Source: Rhodanobacter sp. AS-Z3 (lineage in GTDB: Bacteria; Pseudomonadota; Gammaproteobacteria; Xanthomonadales; Rhodanobacteraceae). From it: DNA of 64,000 bases. Shown here one piece after another: positions 1 through 8,564 of the stretch (its first letter is position 1; each line of letters begins with the position of its first letter). The notes beneath the pieces are model-generated. The model had not been told where the DNA came from. It did not search any database and saw nothing but the letters and a program-made list of their open reading frames with translations. A program made the position numbers and the translations under genes. The DNA is taken from contig NZ_CP119392.1 in assembly GCF_029224025.1 (NCBI RefSeq), positions 47,501 to 111,500 on the forward strand, read 5' to 3'.

Positions 1-113
1 AGCGATCTTGGAAGGGGGTTGCACGACTTTTTGATGTTTTTTTTGCCGCTGCGGTTCTCGTGAGGGCACTACACTTCTTTAGGCGATGCGATTCTTCATC
101 ACTTGAGTACGCT

Positions 114-566
114 ATGAACCGATGGCTGACACTACTTCCCTTGTTGCTGGCGACCAGCTCCTGCAGCACACACTCCGCAGCTACTCCCGGCACCGTCATG
201 CTCAACGGCCACCGATTTCGGGTCGAACTGGCGACGAACGACGCCAGTCGCCGACGCGGGCTGATGATGCGCACTGCGCTGGCGGCCGATCACGGCATGT
301 TGTTTGTGTTTCCCGTGATCGGGCCGCAGGGCTTCTGGATGAAGAACACGCTCATCCCGCTGGATATGCTGTACTTCGATGAGAATCGGCGGCTGGTTTC
401 GGTACAGCGGGACGTGCCGCCTTGCAAAGCCGATCCCTGCCCGACCTATCCCAGTGCCGCACCGGCAATCTATGTCCTGGAGTTGCCGGCTGGCACAGCC
501 AGCCGACTGGGCTTCAAGCCAGGCGACGTCATGAGTATTGACGCAGACATTGGCCCGGTGCGCTGA
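114..566 (+). CDS. DUF192 family exported protein
   Basis: A 150-residue protein of the DUF192 family, whose biochemical role is not established. The N-terminus has a short basic start and a hydrophobic run ending at a cysteine (LLLATSSC), so it is exported and possibly a lipoprotein, although the lipobox is not canonical. The family core is clear: a FRVELA strand, the RRRGLMMR motif, GMLFVF, and the signature FWMKNTLIPLDM. I start at the ATG at 114 rather than an in-frame GTG at 60, because the signal peptide begins there and the 18 extra residues look non-coding. It is followed by a convergent gene pair. The family assignment is firm; the function is unknown. Confidence 0.85.
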   Translation: MNRWLTLLPLLLATSSCSTHSAATPGTVMLNGHRFRVELATNDASRRRGLMMRTALAADHGMLFVFPVIGPQGFWMKNTLIPLDMLYFDENRRLVSVQRDVPPCKADPCPTYPSAAPAIYVLELPAGTASRLGFKPGDVMSIDADIGPVR

Positions 567-676
567 GGACTTGCCTGGCGGGCATCGATCATGTCGAGGC
601 GGAAGGGAACCAAGTCTTCGGGCCGCAGGTTTTCCAGCGCGTCCCAGTCATCTTCGAACGGAATGAACTGCTGCAT
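470..676 (-). CDS. Possible small acidic protein overlapping the DUF192 gene
   Basis: A 68-codon reading frame opposite the end of the DUF192 gene. Its first 30 or so residues (starting MQQFIPFEDDWDALENL) are acidic and aromatic and look like real protein rather than a shadow of another gene. Its last third runs antisense to the DUF192 coding sequence. A weak purine-rich stretch (GGGAAC) precedes the ATG at 676. I do not recognise a domain. The gene may be real and lineage-specific, possibly with an annotation end that overlaps its neighbour. It shares its direction with the rubredoxin gene upstream of it. Confidence 0.42.
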   Translation of the reverse strand: MQQFIPFEDDWDALENLRPEDLVPFRLDMIDARQASPQRTGPMSASILMTSPGLKPSRLAVPAGNSRT

Positions 677-784
677 GGGATGTTCCCGTATAGCGCGCCA
701 CCTGATCGGGCGCAGGAACATCAAAACAGCTGGCCCGGTCCGTACGCTGACAGGATCGGGCCGTTTGCTGGCAAGAATCGGCGC

Positions 785-979
785 TCAGTCGAGCTCGATC
801 ATCTCGAAATCATCCTTGGTGGTGCCGCAGTCGGGACAGGTCCAGGTGTCTGGCACGTCTTCCCAACGCGTACCGGCAGGGATGCCTTCGTCGGGCACGC
901 CGATGGCTTCGTCGTAAATGTAGCCACACACGACGCACATCCATTTGCGCGCGGCGGTTTCGCTTGAACTCTGGCTCAT
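785..979 (-). CDS. rubA: Rubredoxin
   Basis: A 64-residue small electron-transfer protein that binds one iron through four cysteines. The two knuckles are visible as CVVCGYIYDE near residue 15 and CPDCGTTKDDFE near residue 48. The intervening GIPAGTRWEDVPDTWTCP segment is the standard rubredoxin core. The roughly 11-residue N-terminal extension is polar (SQSSSETAARK). In proteobacteria rubredoxins serve as donors to alkane hydroxylases or in oxidative-stress defence; no partner gene is visible here. It is divergent from thiE across a 111-bp spacer. The start is the ATG at 979. Confidence 0.93.
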   Translation of the reverse strand: MSQSSSETAARKWMCVVCGYIYDEAIGVPDEGIPAGTRWEDVPDTWTCPDCGTTKDDFEMIELD

Positions 980-1044
980 GGTTGGATTTCTTCAGATCGC
1001 GGGATAATTGCCCATTCTCGCAACTCCCCCGCCAATGCGAAAGC

Positions 1045-1060
1045 TTCGCTCGCGAGCGAA
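1045..1060. promoter_or_regulatory. Perfect 16-bp palindrome in the rubredoxin/thiE divergent spacer
   Basis: The sequence TTCGCTCGCGAGCGAA is a perfect palindrome. It lies about 30 bp before the thiE start and about 65 bp before the rubredoxin start. It could be a dimeric repressor site or an incidental GC palindrome. No THI-box (TPP riboswitch) pattern was seen before thiE. Confidence 0.3.
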
Positions 1061-1090
1061 CAACGCCACCCACCGACATGAGGTCATGAT

Positions 1091-1732
1091 TTGAACACCT
1101 ACGGAAAGCTGACCAGCCGCGGCCTCTACGCCGTCACCAACGGGCCTCGATCCGGTCTGCTCGAGGCAACGGCCCTGGCGCTGGAGGGCGGTGCACGCAT
1201 GTTGCAGTACCGCGATCTGAGCCAGGACGCCGAACGGCGGCTCGCCGAAGCCGGTGCATTGGCCAAGCTTTGCCATGCACACCATGTCCCGCTGATCATC
1301 GATCACGACATCGCGCTGGCCATCGAGGTTGGCGCCGATGGCGTGCACCTGGGCCGCGGCGACGAGGCCCCCGCCACAGTACGCCGGACAATGGGAGAAC
1401 ACGCCATCATCGGCGTGTCCTGCTACGACTCACTCGCACGGGCACAGGCGGCGGCCGATGCCGGCGCAAGCTACGTCTCGTTCGGCGCGTTCTTTCCGTC
1501 AACCACCAAGCCGCTGGCGTCACTCGTGTCGATCGAGCTGCTGAGGCAAAGCGCCGCGCTGGGCATCCCCCGGGTAGCGATCGGCGGCATCACGCCGGAC
1601 AATGGACGTCTACTGGTTGAAGCCGGCGCTGAATATCTGGCGGTGGTGGCGGCCGTTCTTGCCGCCCCCGACGTTCGAGCCGCCGCACAACGCTTCACCG
1701 ACCTGTACTCCTCTGATCGAGAAACCGCATGA
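1091..1732 (+). CDS. thiE: Thiamine-phosphate synthase
   Basis: Joins hydroxymethylpyrimidine diphosphate to thiazole phosphate to make thiamine monophosphate in the cytoplasm. The 213-residue TIM-barrel protein shows the family motifs in order: MLQYRD near residue 38 (substrate/diphosphate loop), [20 protein letters not shown] near 66, the phosphate-binding FPSTTKP near 135, and AIGGITPDN near 163. The start is a TTG at 1091, preceded by GAGG at a suitable distance; no upstream ATG fits. Its stop overlaps the hemL start by 4 bp (ATGA), so the two are translationally coupled. Confidence 0.92.
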   Translation: MNTYGKLTSRGLYAVTNGPRSGLLEATALALEGGARMLQYRDLSQDAERRLAEAGALAKLCHAHHVPLIIDHDIALAIEVGADGVHLGRGDEAPATVRRTMGEHAIIGVSCYDSLARAQAAADAGASYVSFGAFFPSTTKPLASLVSIELLRQSAALGIPRVAIGGITPDNGRLLVEAGAEYLAVVAAVLAAPDVRAAAQRFTDLYSSDRETA

Positions 1733-3012
1733 CGACCAACCACGAACTCTTCCAGCGCGCCCTGCAGCTGATGCCCGGTGGCGTGAACTCACCGGTCCGG
1801 GCGTTCAAATCCGTGGGTGGCGAGCCGTTTTTCACGGAACGCGCGGATGGCGCGTATTTGTGGGATGTCGAAGGTCAGCGTTACATCGACTATGTCGGCT
1901 CGTGGGGCCCGATGATCGTCGGCCACAACCATCCGGCAGTGCGCGAAGCGGTGGAGCGTGCGATCAGGCATGGCCTGTCGTTCGGTACGCCATGCCCGGC
2001 CGAAGTGGTGATGGCCGAAACGATCACCCGCCTGATTCCGTCGATCGACATGGTACGCATGGTCAATTCGGGTACCGAGGCGACGATGTCGGCGATCCGC
2101 CTCGCTCGCGGCGCCACCGGCCGCAGCAAGATCGTGAAATTCGAGGGCTGCTATCACGGTCATGGCGACAGCTTCCTGGTCAAGGCTGGCTCCGGCGCGC
2201 TTACTTTTGGCGTACCCACTTCGCCGGGCGTGCCGAAGGCGAATGCCGACCTCACGCTCACCCTGCCCTATAACGATCTTGATGCCGCCAAGGCACTGTT
2301 TGCCGAGCAGGGCCACGAAATTGCCGGCCTGATCATCGAGCCGGTTGCCGGCAACATGAATTGCATTGCGCCCGTTGATGGCTACCTGCAGGGCCTGCGC
2401 GAACTGTGCACACACTCCGGCACGCTGCTGATCTTTGACGAAGTGATGACCGGTTTCCGCGTTGCGCTCGGCGGCGCGCAGGCGCATTACGGCGTGACGC
2501 CCGACCTGACCACCTTCGGCAAGATCATTGGCGGCGGCATGCCGGTGGGTGCTTATGGTGGCAAGCGCGAATTGATGGAACAGATCGCCCCGGCCGGCCC
2601 GATCTATCAGGCCGGAACACTTAGCGGGAATCCCGTGGCCATGGCCGCCGGTCTGGCCATGCTGGAGTTGATTCAGGCGCCGGGCTTCCACGATCAGCTG
2701 GCGGCACGCACGCGTTTGTTGACCGACGGCTTTCAGTCGGTTGCCGATGGCGAAGGCGTGGCGTTCAGCACCAATCGCGTCGGCGGCATGTTCGGTCTGT
2801 TCTTCAGTGCCGAAAAGGTCAGCAGCTATGCGCAGGCGACTGCCGCCGATACCGCGCTGTTCAACCGCTTCTTCAACGGCATGCTGAAGCGCGGCGTGTA
2901 TCTGGCGCCATCGGCGTTCGAAGCCGGCTTCATGTCCAGCGCGCATAGCGACCAGGACATCGCCGACACGCTCGAAGCAGCCCGCGCAGCCTTGCGCGAG
3001 GCAAAAGGCTGA
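1729..3012 (+). CDS. hemL: Glutamate-1-semialdehyde 2,1-aminomutase
   Basis: A PLP enzyme that converts glutamate-1-semialdehyde to 5-aminolevulinate, the tetrapyrrole precursor of the C5 pathway. At 427 residues it is the usual length. Diagnostic segments are the N-terminal [13 protein letters not shown], the [15 protein letters not shown] cofactor-phosphate region, the [15 protein letters not shown] segment, and [18 protein letters not shown], which holds the Schiff-base lysine. It overlaps thiE by 4 bp, forming a cofactor-synthesis pair. The gene downstream runs in the opposite direction and converges on it. Confidence 0.97.
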   Translation: MTTNHELFQRALQLMPGGVNSPVRAFKSVGGEPFFTERADGAYLWDVEGQRYIDYVGSWGPMIVGHNHPAVREAVERAIRHGLSFGTPCPAEVVMAETITRLIPSIDMVRMVNSGTEATMSAIRLARGATGRSKIVKFEGCYHGHGDSFLVKAGSGALTFGVPTSPGVPKANADLTLTLPYNDLDAAKALFAEQGHEIAGLIIEPVAGNMNCIAPVDGYLQGLRELCTHSGTLLIFDEVMTGFRVALGGAQAHYGVTPDLTTFGKIIGGGMPVGAYGGKRELMEQIAPAGPIYQAGTLSGNPVAMAAGLAMLELIQAPGFHDQLAARTRLLTDGFQSVADGEGVAFSTNRVGGMFGLFFSAEKVSSYAQATAADTALFNRFFNGMLKRGVYLAPSAFEAGFMSSAHSDQDIADTLEAARAALREAKG

Positions 3013-3013
3013 T

Positions 3014-3433
3014 TCACCAGTTGCCGGTATTCGGCATCGACGCCCACGGTTCGCGCGGTGGCAACTGGCCTTCCTGCAGCAGCTCGATCGAGATCAGGTC
3101 GGGCGAACGCACGAAGGCCATGTGGCCGTCACGCGGCGGGCGATGAATGGTGTAGCCCATGGCCTGCAGCCGCTCGCAGGTGGCGTAGATGTCCTCCACG
3201 CGGAAAGCGAGATGGCCGAAGTTTCGCGCCGAGCCATAGTCTTCCTGCGAGCCCCAGTTGAAGGTCAGCTCGATCTCGGCCTCCGGGCTCTCGGCGGCAG
3301 ACAGGAACACCAGGGTGAACTTGCCCTCGGGCACTTCCTTGCGACGTACTTCGCGCAGGCCAAGTCCCTCGCAGTAAAAACGCAGCGACGCATCGAGATC
3401 GCGTACTCGCACCATGCTGTGCAGATATTTCAT
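3014..3433 (-). CDS. Glyoxalase I-like VOC superfamily protein
   Basis: A 139-residue vicinal-oxygen-chelate fold protein resembling lactoylglutathione lyase. It has the paired beta-alpha-beta modules: [15 protein letters not shown] opens the first and [18 protein letters not shown] opens the second. Candidate metal ligands are the early His (KYLHSMV), the Glu in EIELTFNW, the His in FGHLAF and the Glu in SIELLQ, which matches the pattern of a GloA-type metal site. The ATG at 3433 is preferred to an in-frame GTG one codon upstream. It lies just downstream of the argD-type gene on the same strand and may be co-transcribed with it. The substrate is not proven. Confidence 0.8.
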   Translation of the reverse strand: MKYLHSMVRVRDLDASLRFYCEGLGLREVRRKEVPEGKFTLVFLSAAESPEAEIELTFNWGSQEDYGSARNFGHLAFRVEDIYATCERLQAMGYTIHRPPRDGHMAFVRSPDLISIELLQEGQLPPREPWASMPNTGNW

Positions 3434-3449
3434 CACTGACTCCGAATAT

Positions 3450-4685
3450 TCACTGATTCAAGCTTGCCGCAAAGTCGCTCAATGCGGCGTGTAGTCGGGC
3501 GAGGCCATCGGCCAGTTCCTCGTCGGTAATCGTCAGCGGCGGCACAAAGCGCAGCACGTCGGGACCGGCCTGCAACAGCAGCAGGCCGCGAGCAGCGGCG
3601 TGATCAAGCATCGCAGCAGCCTTGCCTCGATACGCCTCATTCAATACCGCGCCGATCATCAGACCGCGACCGCGCAGCTCATCAAACAGGTTCAAGTCGT
3701 TGTTGATGTGTGCCAGTCCGGCGCGCAGATGGTTTGCCTGCCGCTGCACATTGGCCAACACGACAGGCGAAGCCAGCTTGGCCAGCGCCACGCGAGCGAC
3801 CGCAGCAGCCATCGGGTTGCCGCCGAAGGTGGTGCCATGCGCGCCGTACTGCATGACTTCGGCAACTTTGGGGCCGGCCAGCATCGCGCCAATCGGAAAA
3901 CCGCAACCCAAAGCCTTGGCCAGCGTCACAATGTCGGGCGTGACGCCGTCATGTACATGGGCGAAAAGCGTACCGGTGCGACCCATGCCGCACTGAATTT
4001 CGTCCAGCACCAACAGCGCATCGTGTGCATCACACAATTCGCGAACGCGCTTGAGGAAGCCGGGGGCGGCGGGCAGCACGCCACCCTCGCCCTGCACCGG
4101 CTCCAGCATCACCGCGGCAATCGTGTTCGCCGCGAACGCCGCCTCGAGCGCGGCCACGTCATTGAATGCCGCGTAGATAAAGCCACCCGGCAGCGGCTCG
4201 TAGCCTTCCTGATATTTTGGCTGCGCGGTGGCGGTGACGGTGGCCAGCGTGCGTCCGTGGAATGAACCAACAAACGTGAGGATGTTCCGCCGCTCCGGCG
4301 GGCACCCCTTCGCGGCTGCCCACTTGCGCACCAGCTTGATCGCCGCCTCGTTCGCCTCCGCACCCGAGTTGCACAGGAAGACGCGTTCGGCAAAGCCGGA
4401 AGCTTCCACCAGTTCCGCCGCCAGGCGTAGCGGCGGCTCGGTGTAGAAGACGTTGCTGCTGTGCCAGAGCTTGTGCGCCTGCGCGGTCAACGCTGCCAGC
4501 AGATCCGGGTCCTGATGGCCAAGCGCGTTCACCGCGATGCCGGCGCCAAAGTCCACGTAGTCACGACCTTCCGTATCCCAGACGCGTGCACCCTTGCCGT
4601 GGTCGAGCACCAGTTCACGCGGCTTGTAAACCGGCAGCCAGTAGCGCTTGCCAAGCTTGATCAGGTCAGCGGGTAGTTCGTGCAT
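3450..4685 (-). CDS. argD: Class III aminotransferase, acetylornithine/succinyl-DAP type
   Basis: A 411-residue PLP aminotransferase of the acetylornithine/succinyldiaminopimelate group. Visible features are [23 protein letters not shown] at the N-terminus, the [18 protein letters not shown] cofactor loop, [37 protein letters not shown] and [15 protein letters not shown] with the Schiff-base lysine. The family also includes AstC/AruC and GabT relatives, and no arginine-biosynthesis neighbours are present, so the exact substrate is uncertain. ArgD is the closest fit by motif wording. It is followed 13 bp later by the glyoxalase-fold gene. Confidence 0.88.
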   Translation of the reverse strand: MHELPADLIKLGKRYWLPVYKPRELVLDHGKGARVWDTEGRDYVDFGAGIAVNALGHQDPDLLAALTAQAHKLWHSSNVFYTEPPLRLAAELVEASGFAERVFLCNSGAEANEAAIKLVRKWAAAKGCPPERRNILTFVGSFHGRTLATVTATAQPKYQEGYEPLPGGFIYAAFNDVAALEAAFAANTIAAVMLEPVQGEGGVLPAAPGFLKRVRELCDAHDALLVLDEIQCGMGRTGTLFAHVHDGVTPDIVTLAKALGCGFPIGAMLAGPKVAEVMQYGAHGTTFGGNPMAAAVARVALAKLASPVVLANVQRQANHLRAGLAHINNDLNLFDELRGRGLMIGAVLNEAYRGKAAAMLDHAAARGLLLLQAGPDVLRFVPPLTITDEELADGLARLHAALSDFAASLNQ

Positions 4686-4740
4686 GTTGTTCTCGAAAAA
4701 GCATTCATATGCCGGAATACGTGGCGCGCACCACGGAAGT

Positions 4741-5559
4741 TCAGTCCAGAAAAAGATCGGGGAGCAGGTGGGCGCCCGGCTTCACCGCATAGGCATCGAA
4801 ATTGCTTACGCCAGCTTCGCGCAGGATGTCTTCGTCGATCGCGAAATGACCGGTGTATTCAGCGGCCGACCGGGTCAGCACAACGTGCGCAGCATCGGCG
4901 ACGATTTCCGGCTTGCGGCAATGTTCGACCTGCACGCCGTCGATCATGCCGATGGCTGCTGTCGCGATCACGGTACGGGGCCACAACGCGTTGACGGCAA
5001 TGCCCATCGGCGCGAACTCGGGACTCATGCCCAGCACGCACAGGCTCATGCCGTATTTGGCAATGGTGTAGGCGGTATGCGGGGCAAACCATTTCGGGTC
5101 GAGATTCAGCGGCGGCGACAGCATCAACACGTGCGGGTTGGCCGCCTTTTTCAAGTACGGCAGACAGCTGCGGGTGACCAGAAACGTGCCACGACTGTTG
5201 ACCTGGTGCATCAGGTCGTAGCGCTTCATCGGCGTTTCGGCTGTCCCAGCCAGCCAGATCGCACTGGCGTTGTTGATCACGATGTCGATGCCACCGAAAT
5301 GCTCGGCGGCCTGTGCCGCTGCGGCGACCACCTGGTCCTCCTCGCGGATATCCACCTGCAAGGCCAGCGCCTTGCCACCGGCGGCTTCGATCTCCGCCGC
5401 GGCGGTGTGGATGGTTCCTGGCAACTTCGGGTTGGCTACCGCACTTTTGGCTGCAATCACGATGTTGGCGCCATCGCGCGCCGCGCGTAACGCGATCGCC
5501 AGCCCGATGCCACGCGAGGCACCGGTGATGAACAATGTTTTGCCAGCCAGCGTGCTCAT
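4741..5559 (-). CDS. Short-chain dehydrogenase/reductase, HSDL2-like
   Basis: A 272-residue NAD(P)-dependent oxidoreductase. The nucleotide-binding TGASRGIG is at residues 13-20, NNAS near 98 and the catalytic YxxxK as YTIAK near 166. The N-terminal MSTLAGKTLFITGASRGIGL and the LSPPLN segment before the active-site tyrosine resemble the hydroxysteroid-dehydrogenase-like protein 2 group, often found in fatty-acid metabolism. The substrate cannot be read from sequence. It stands between the argD-type gene and a LON-domain gene, all on the minus strand. Confidence 0.85.
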   Translation of the reverse strand: MSTLAGKTLFITGASRGIGLAIALRAARDGANIVIAAKSAVANPKLPGTIHTAAAEIEAAGGKALALQVDIREEDQVVAAAAQAAEHFGGIDIVINNASAIWLAGTAETPMKRYDLMHQVNSRGTFLVTRSCLPYLKKAANPHVLMLSPPLNLDPKWFAPHTAYTIAKYGMSLCVLGMSPEFAPMGIAVNALWPRTVIATAAIGMIDGVQVEHCRKPEIVADAAHVVLTRSAAEYTGHFAIDEDILREAGVSNFDAYAVKPGAHLLPDLFLD

Positions 5560-5617
5560 GGTTGTCGACTCCGAAAGAAGGATGCGTTTCAGCGCTCCAG
5601 TCTAACGGAGTGACGGC

Positions 5618-6220
5618 CTAGGCTTTCTGGAAGCGCGGCAGGATGTCGCGTAATTCAGCCAGCCGCAGCAGCGGATCCGTCAATTCCAGCATGCCTTGTT
5701 GCTCGCTGACATCGAGCGGCAGCAATTCCGACAGGCGCAAACCCAGCCAACTGGCATCCTCGTAGGCGCTCTTGGGCGCATCGCGCCAATGCGGCGCCAT
5801 GGTTTCGATCAGGCGTCCGAGAATGCTCTGCAGCAACAAGAACTCCACCGGCACCGGCACCGCCGGCTCGTCCTGCCAAAGCTCCACGTCGCCGCGCAGC
5901 AAGCCGTCGGACCGCGCGCGACTGCGCGCAACCCGAAAGCGTTGCCCGCCGGTGACCATGATGCCGAGCAAGCCTGCCTCGTCGGTATGAAAATCGTGAA
6001 TCCGCGCCATCGTGCCAATCGCCGACGGCACTGCTGGCACACCCGCTTCCTGACCCTGCAGGATCAGGCATACACCGAAGCCGGTACCGTAGCGCGTGCA
6101 TTCGCGCACCAGGTCGACGTAACGCGGCTCGAAGATACGCAGCGCCATTTGCCCGCCCGGAAACAGCACGGACGACAGTGGAAACAGCGGCATCTCGATC
6201 AGCGGTGATTGGGCAGCCAT
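5618..6220 (-). CDS. LON substrate-binding domain protein
   Basis: A 200-residue stand-alone homologue of the N-terminal substrate-recognition domain of Lon protease, without the AAA or protease domains. It begins IEMPLFPLSSVLFPGGQMALRIFEPRY-like, the family hallmark, and has GTMARIHDFHTDEAGLLGIMVTG in the middle, followed by a helical C-terminus. The start is the ATG at 6220; 23 residues of open frame upstream lack family similarity. Family members are widespread but poorly characterised; a role in substrate or partner binding is inferred. Confidence 0.85.
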   Translation of the reverse strand: MAAQSPLIEMPLFPLSSVLFPGGQMALRIFEPRYVDLVRECTRYGTGFGVCLILQGQEAGVPAVPSAIGTMARIHDFHTDEAGLLGIMVTGGQRFRVARSRARSDGLLRGDVELWQDEPAVPVPVEFLLLQSILGRLIETMAPHWRDAPKSAYEDASWLGLRLSELLPLDVSEQQGMLELTDPLLRLAELRDILPRFQKA

Positions 6221-6352
6221 GGCGCAGTGTAACCAGAGGTTTTGTCGGCAAACAGTGTGCTGCCATCTTGCCCGACCGCCGACCACCAACCTTTTTCAGG
6301 CAGCGAACACAGCATCCCTCTCAACCCGAACGAACCAGTCAGCGGACATCAC

Positions 6353-7741
6353 TCAGGGTGTCTGCACTGCCGTTTCGCGCATGATCTGGACTAAGCGCAG
6401 CGGTGCGTTCTCGAAGCCACCGTTGGACATGAACACCACCTGGTCACCCGGTTGCGCCAGCGCAGCGAGTGTAGCCAGCAACGCGTCCACGGTCGGCGCA
6501 CTGGTGCCACGACCGTCCAGTGCATCGGTCACCCGGTGTGCATTCCATGGCAGTTCCGGGCGCTGCAGAAAAACCACCGCGTCAGCATCAGCCAGCGACG
6601 GCGCCAACGCCTCGGCGTGGGCGCCCTGCCGCATCGAATTGGAACGAGGTTCCAGCGCCACCAGGATACGAGCTGTTCCCACGCTCGCCCGCAGGCCGGC
6701 CAAGGTGGTAGCGATCGCGGTCGGGTGATGGGCAAAATCATCGTAGACGCGGACGCCATTCACGTCGCCAACCAACTCCATCCGCCGTTTGACGCTTTCA
6801 AAGCTGGCAAACGCCGGCAGCAGCATCTTCGGATCAGCACCCGCAGCGGTTACTGCCGCCAACGCCGCCAGCGCGTTCATCACGCTGTGATCGCCCAACA
6901 GTGGCCAACGCACCTCGCCGATCCGCTCACCACGATGATCCACGACAAACGCGGAACCATCGGCCTCGATCAGGCTGGCCTGCCAGTCGCCACGGCCGAT
7001 ACCGAAAGTCTCCACCGGCGTCCAGCACCCCATCGCCAGTACTTCGGCGAGGCGCGCATCGTGGGCGTTGACGATCAACCGGCCGTTGCCGGGGATCGTG
7101 CGCACCAGATGATGGAACTGGCGCTGGATGGCCGCCACATCGGGAAAGATGTCCGCGTGGTCATATTCGAGATTGTTGAGGATCGCGATGCGCGGACGGT
7201 AGTGCACGAACTTCGAACGCTTGTCGAAAAACGCGGTGTCGTATTCATCCGCCTCGATCACGAACGGTTTGCCCTGCCCCAGTCGCGCCGAGACACCGAA
7301 ATTTCCCGGCACGCCACCGACCAGAAAACCGGGCGACAAGTCAGCCTGCGATTGGGATGCCTGCTCCAGCAAATGCGCCAGCAGACTGGTGGTAGTGGTC
7401 TTGCCGTGGGTGCCTGCCACCGCCAGCACTTCGCGACCGGCCAGCACGGTTTCGCCCAGCCACTGCGGACCGGACAGATAATTCAGCTGTGCGTCGAGCA
7501 TGTGCTCTACCGCCGGATTGCCGCGGGTCATCGCATTGCCGACCACGACCAGATCAGGCGCCGGCTGCAAATGCTGCGCCGTATAGCCGCTCATCAGGCT
7601 GATGCCAAGCGACTCCAACTGGGTGCTCATCGGCGGATAGACGTTGACGTCAGAGCCTTCCACCGTGTGGCCAAGCTCACGCGCCAGCGCAGCGACGCCG
7701 CCCATGAAGGTGCCGCAGATACCAAGGATGTGCAGGCGCAT
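6353..7741 (-). CDS. mpl: UDP-N-acetylmuramate:L-Ala-gamma-D-Glu-meso-DAP ligase
   Basis: A murein-recycling enzyme that attaches the released tripeptide to UDP-MurNAc in the cytoplasm. It has 462 residues, matching the Mpl length. The N-terminal MRLHILGICGTFMGGVAALA is the Mpl form of the Mur-ligase nucleotide fold. The ATP loop AGTHGKTTTTSLLAH is near residue 110, the metal/substrate region EADEYDTAFFDKRSKF near 170, and the C-terminal DDFAHHPTAIATTL is the Mur-ligase motif in its Mpl wording. It lies 45 bp downstream of adk on the same strand. Confidence 0.96.
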   Translation of the reverse strand: MRLHILGICGTFMGGVAALARELGHTVEGSDVNVYPPMSTQLESLGISLMSGYTAQHLQPAPDLVVVGNAMTRGNPAVEHMLDAQLNYLSGPQWLGETVLAGREVLAVAGTHGKTTTTSLLAHLLEQASQSQADLSPGFLVGGVPGNFGVSARLGQGKPFVIEADEYDTAFFDKRSKFVHYRPRIAILNNLEYDHADIFPDVAAIQRQFHHLVRTIPGNGRLIVNAHDARLAEVLAMGCWTPVETFGIGRGDWQASLIEADGSAFVVDHRGERIGEVRWPLLGDHSVMNALAALAAVTAAGADPKMLLPAFASFESVKRRMELVGDVNGVRVYDDFAHHPTAIATTLAGLRASVGTARILVALEPRSNSMRQGAHAEALAPSLADADAVVFLQRPELPWNAHRVTDALDGRGTSAPTVDALLATLAALAQPGDQVVFMSNGGFENAPLRLVQIMRETAVQTP

Positions 7742-7786
7742 GCCGAACGATTCCGTGAAGTCCGCCCCCGTGGGGACGGGAAGTGC

Positions 7787-8371
7787 TCAGCCGTTCGCGG
7801 CAGCCGGCTCGTTTTGCAAGGCTTGCTGGACGCGTGCGGTGACATCGCTCAGTTCGCCCACGCCGTCGACCACCTGCAGCTTGCCGCGGCTGGCATAAAA
7901 GTCGGCAACCGGCGCAGTCTGCTCGGCATAAATCGCCAGGCGCTTGCGCACGGTATCGGGGTTGTCGTCGGCGCGACCTTCCGCCTTGTAACGGATTTCG
8001 CAGCGACCGATGATCGCCTCGTTCGGCACGTCCAGCTTGATCACCGCGTTCAGCGGCTGACCGAGCTTGGCCAGCATGTGATCAAGTGCATCGGCCTGAA
8101 CCAGATTGCGTGGGTAGCCATCGAGAATGAAGCCGGCTTTCGCGTCGGCCTGGGCCAAGCGCTCTTCCAGCATGCCGAGCAGGATGTCGTCGGACACCAG
8201 CTGGCCGGAATCCATCACCGCCTTGGCCTTGAGTCCCATCGCGGTACCCGCAGCCACCGCCGCGCGCAGCATGTCGCCGGTCGAGATATGCGGTACGCCG
8301 AGCGCCGTTTTCAGTCGCGCAGCCTGTGTACCTTTGCCCGAACCGGGCGCACCAAGTAGGACGAGTCGCAT
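7787..8371 (-). CDS. adk: Adenylate kinase, short (LID-less) form
   Basis: Interconverts ATP+AMP and 2 ADP. It has 194 residues. The P-loop GAPGSGKGTQAARL is at residues 7-20, followed by HISTGDMLRAAV and DGYPRNLVQADAL. Where long-form bacterial enzymes have a roughly 27-residue LID domain, this protein passes directly through RYKAEGRADDNPDTVRKRL. This is the short form, also typical of Xanthomonas. The start is the ATG at 8371, since the open frame upstream carries no family similarity. It is divergent from the PPi-phosphofructokinase gene. Confidence 0.95.
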   Translation of the reverse strand: MRLVLLGAPGSGKGTQAARLKTALGVPHISTGDMLRAAVAAGTAMGLKAKAVMDSGQLVSDDILLGMLEERLAQADAKAGFILDGYPRNLVQADALDHMLAKLGQPLNAVIKLDVPNEAIIGRCEIRYKAEGRADDNPDTVRKRLAIYAEQTAPVADFYASRGKLQVVDGVGELSDVTARVQQALQNEPAAANG

Positions 8372-8564
8372 AATGCTCCACAAGTTCGACGCACTGCCGC
8401 ACACTGCCGCAGTCCGTCCGATATCCCGGATATTGTGCGTCAAATTAGCCGCTGCACCCGATGCCGTCAAACGGCGCAACGCCGCACTCATCCCCAAGTG
8501 TTTGTTGCTGAAAACATTTAGCGCCGACTACCGCCACTCCATCACTGCCCATATCGAGGATTCC

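Noticed and set aside
980..1090. TPP riboswitch upstream of thiE
   Set aside because: The spacer is only 111 bp and shows no THI-box conserved words (CUGAGA, ACCUGAUC-type).
1789..2946. A 385-codon open frame opposite hemL
   Set aside because: hemL is complete with catalytic residues; the antisense frame lacks any domain signature.
6452..8359. A 635-codon open frame on the plus strand opposite mpl and adk
   Set aside because: Both genes on the minus strand have complete family motifs; the plus-strand frame has no recognisable domain and its open length reflects high GC content.
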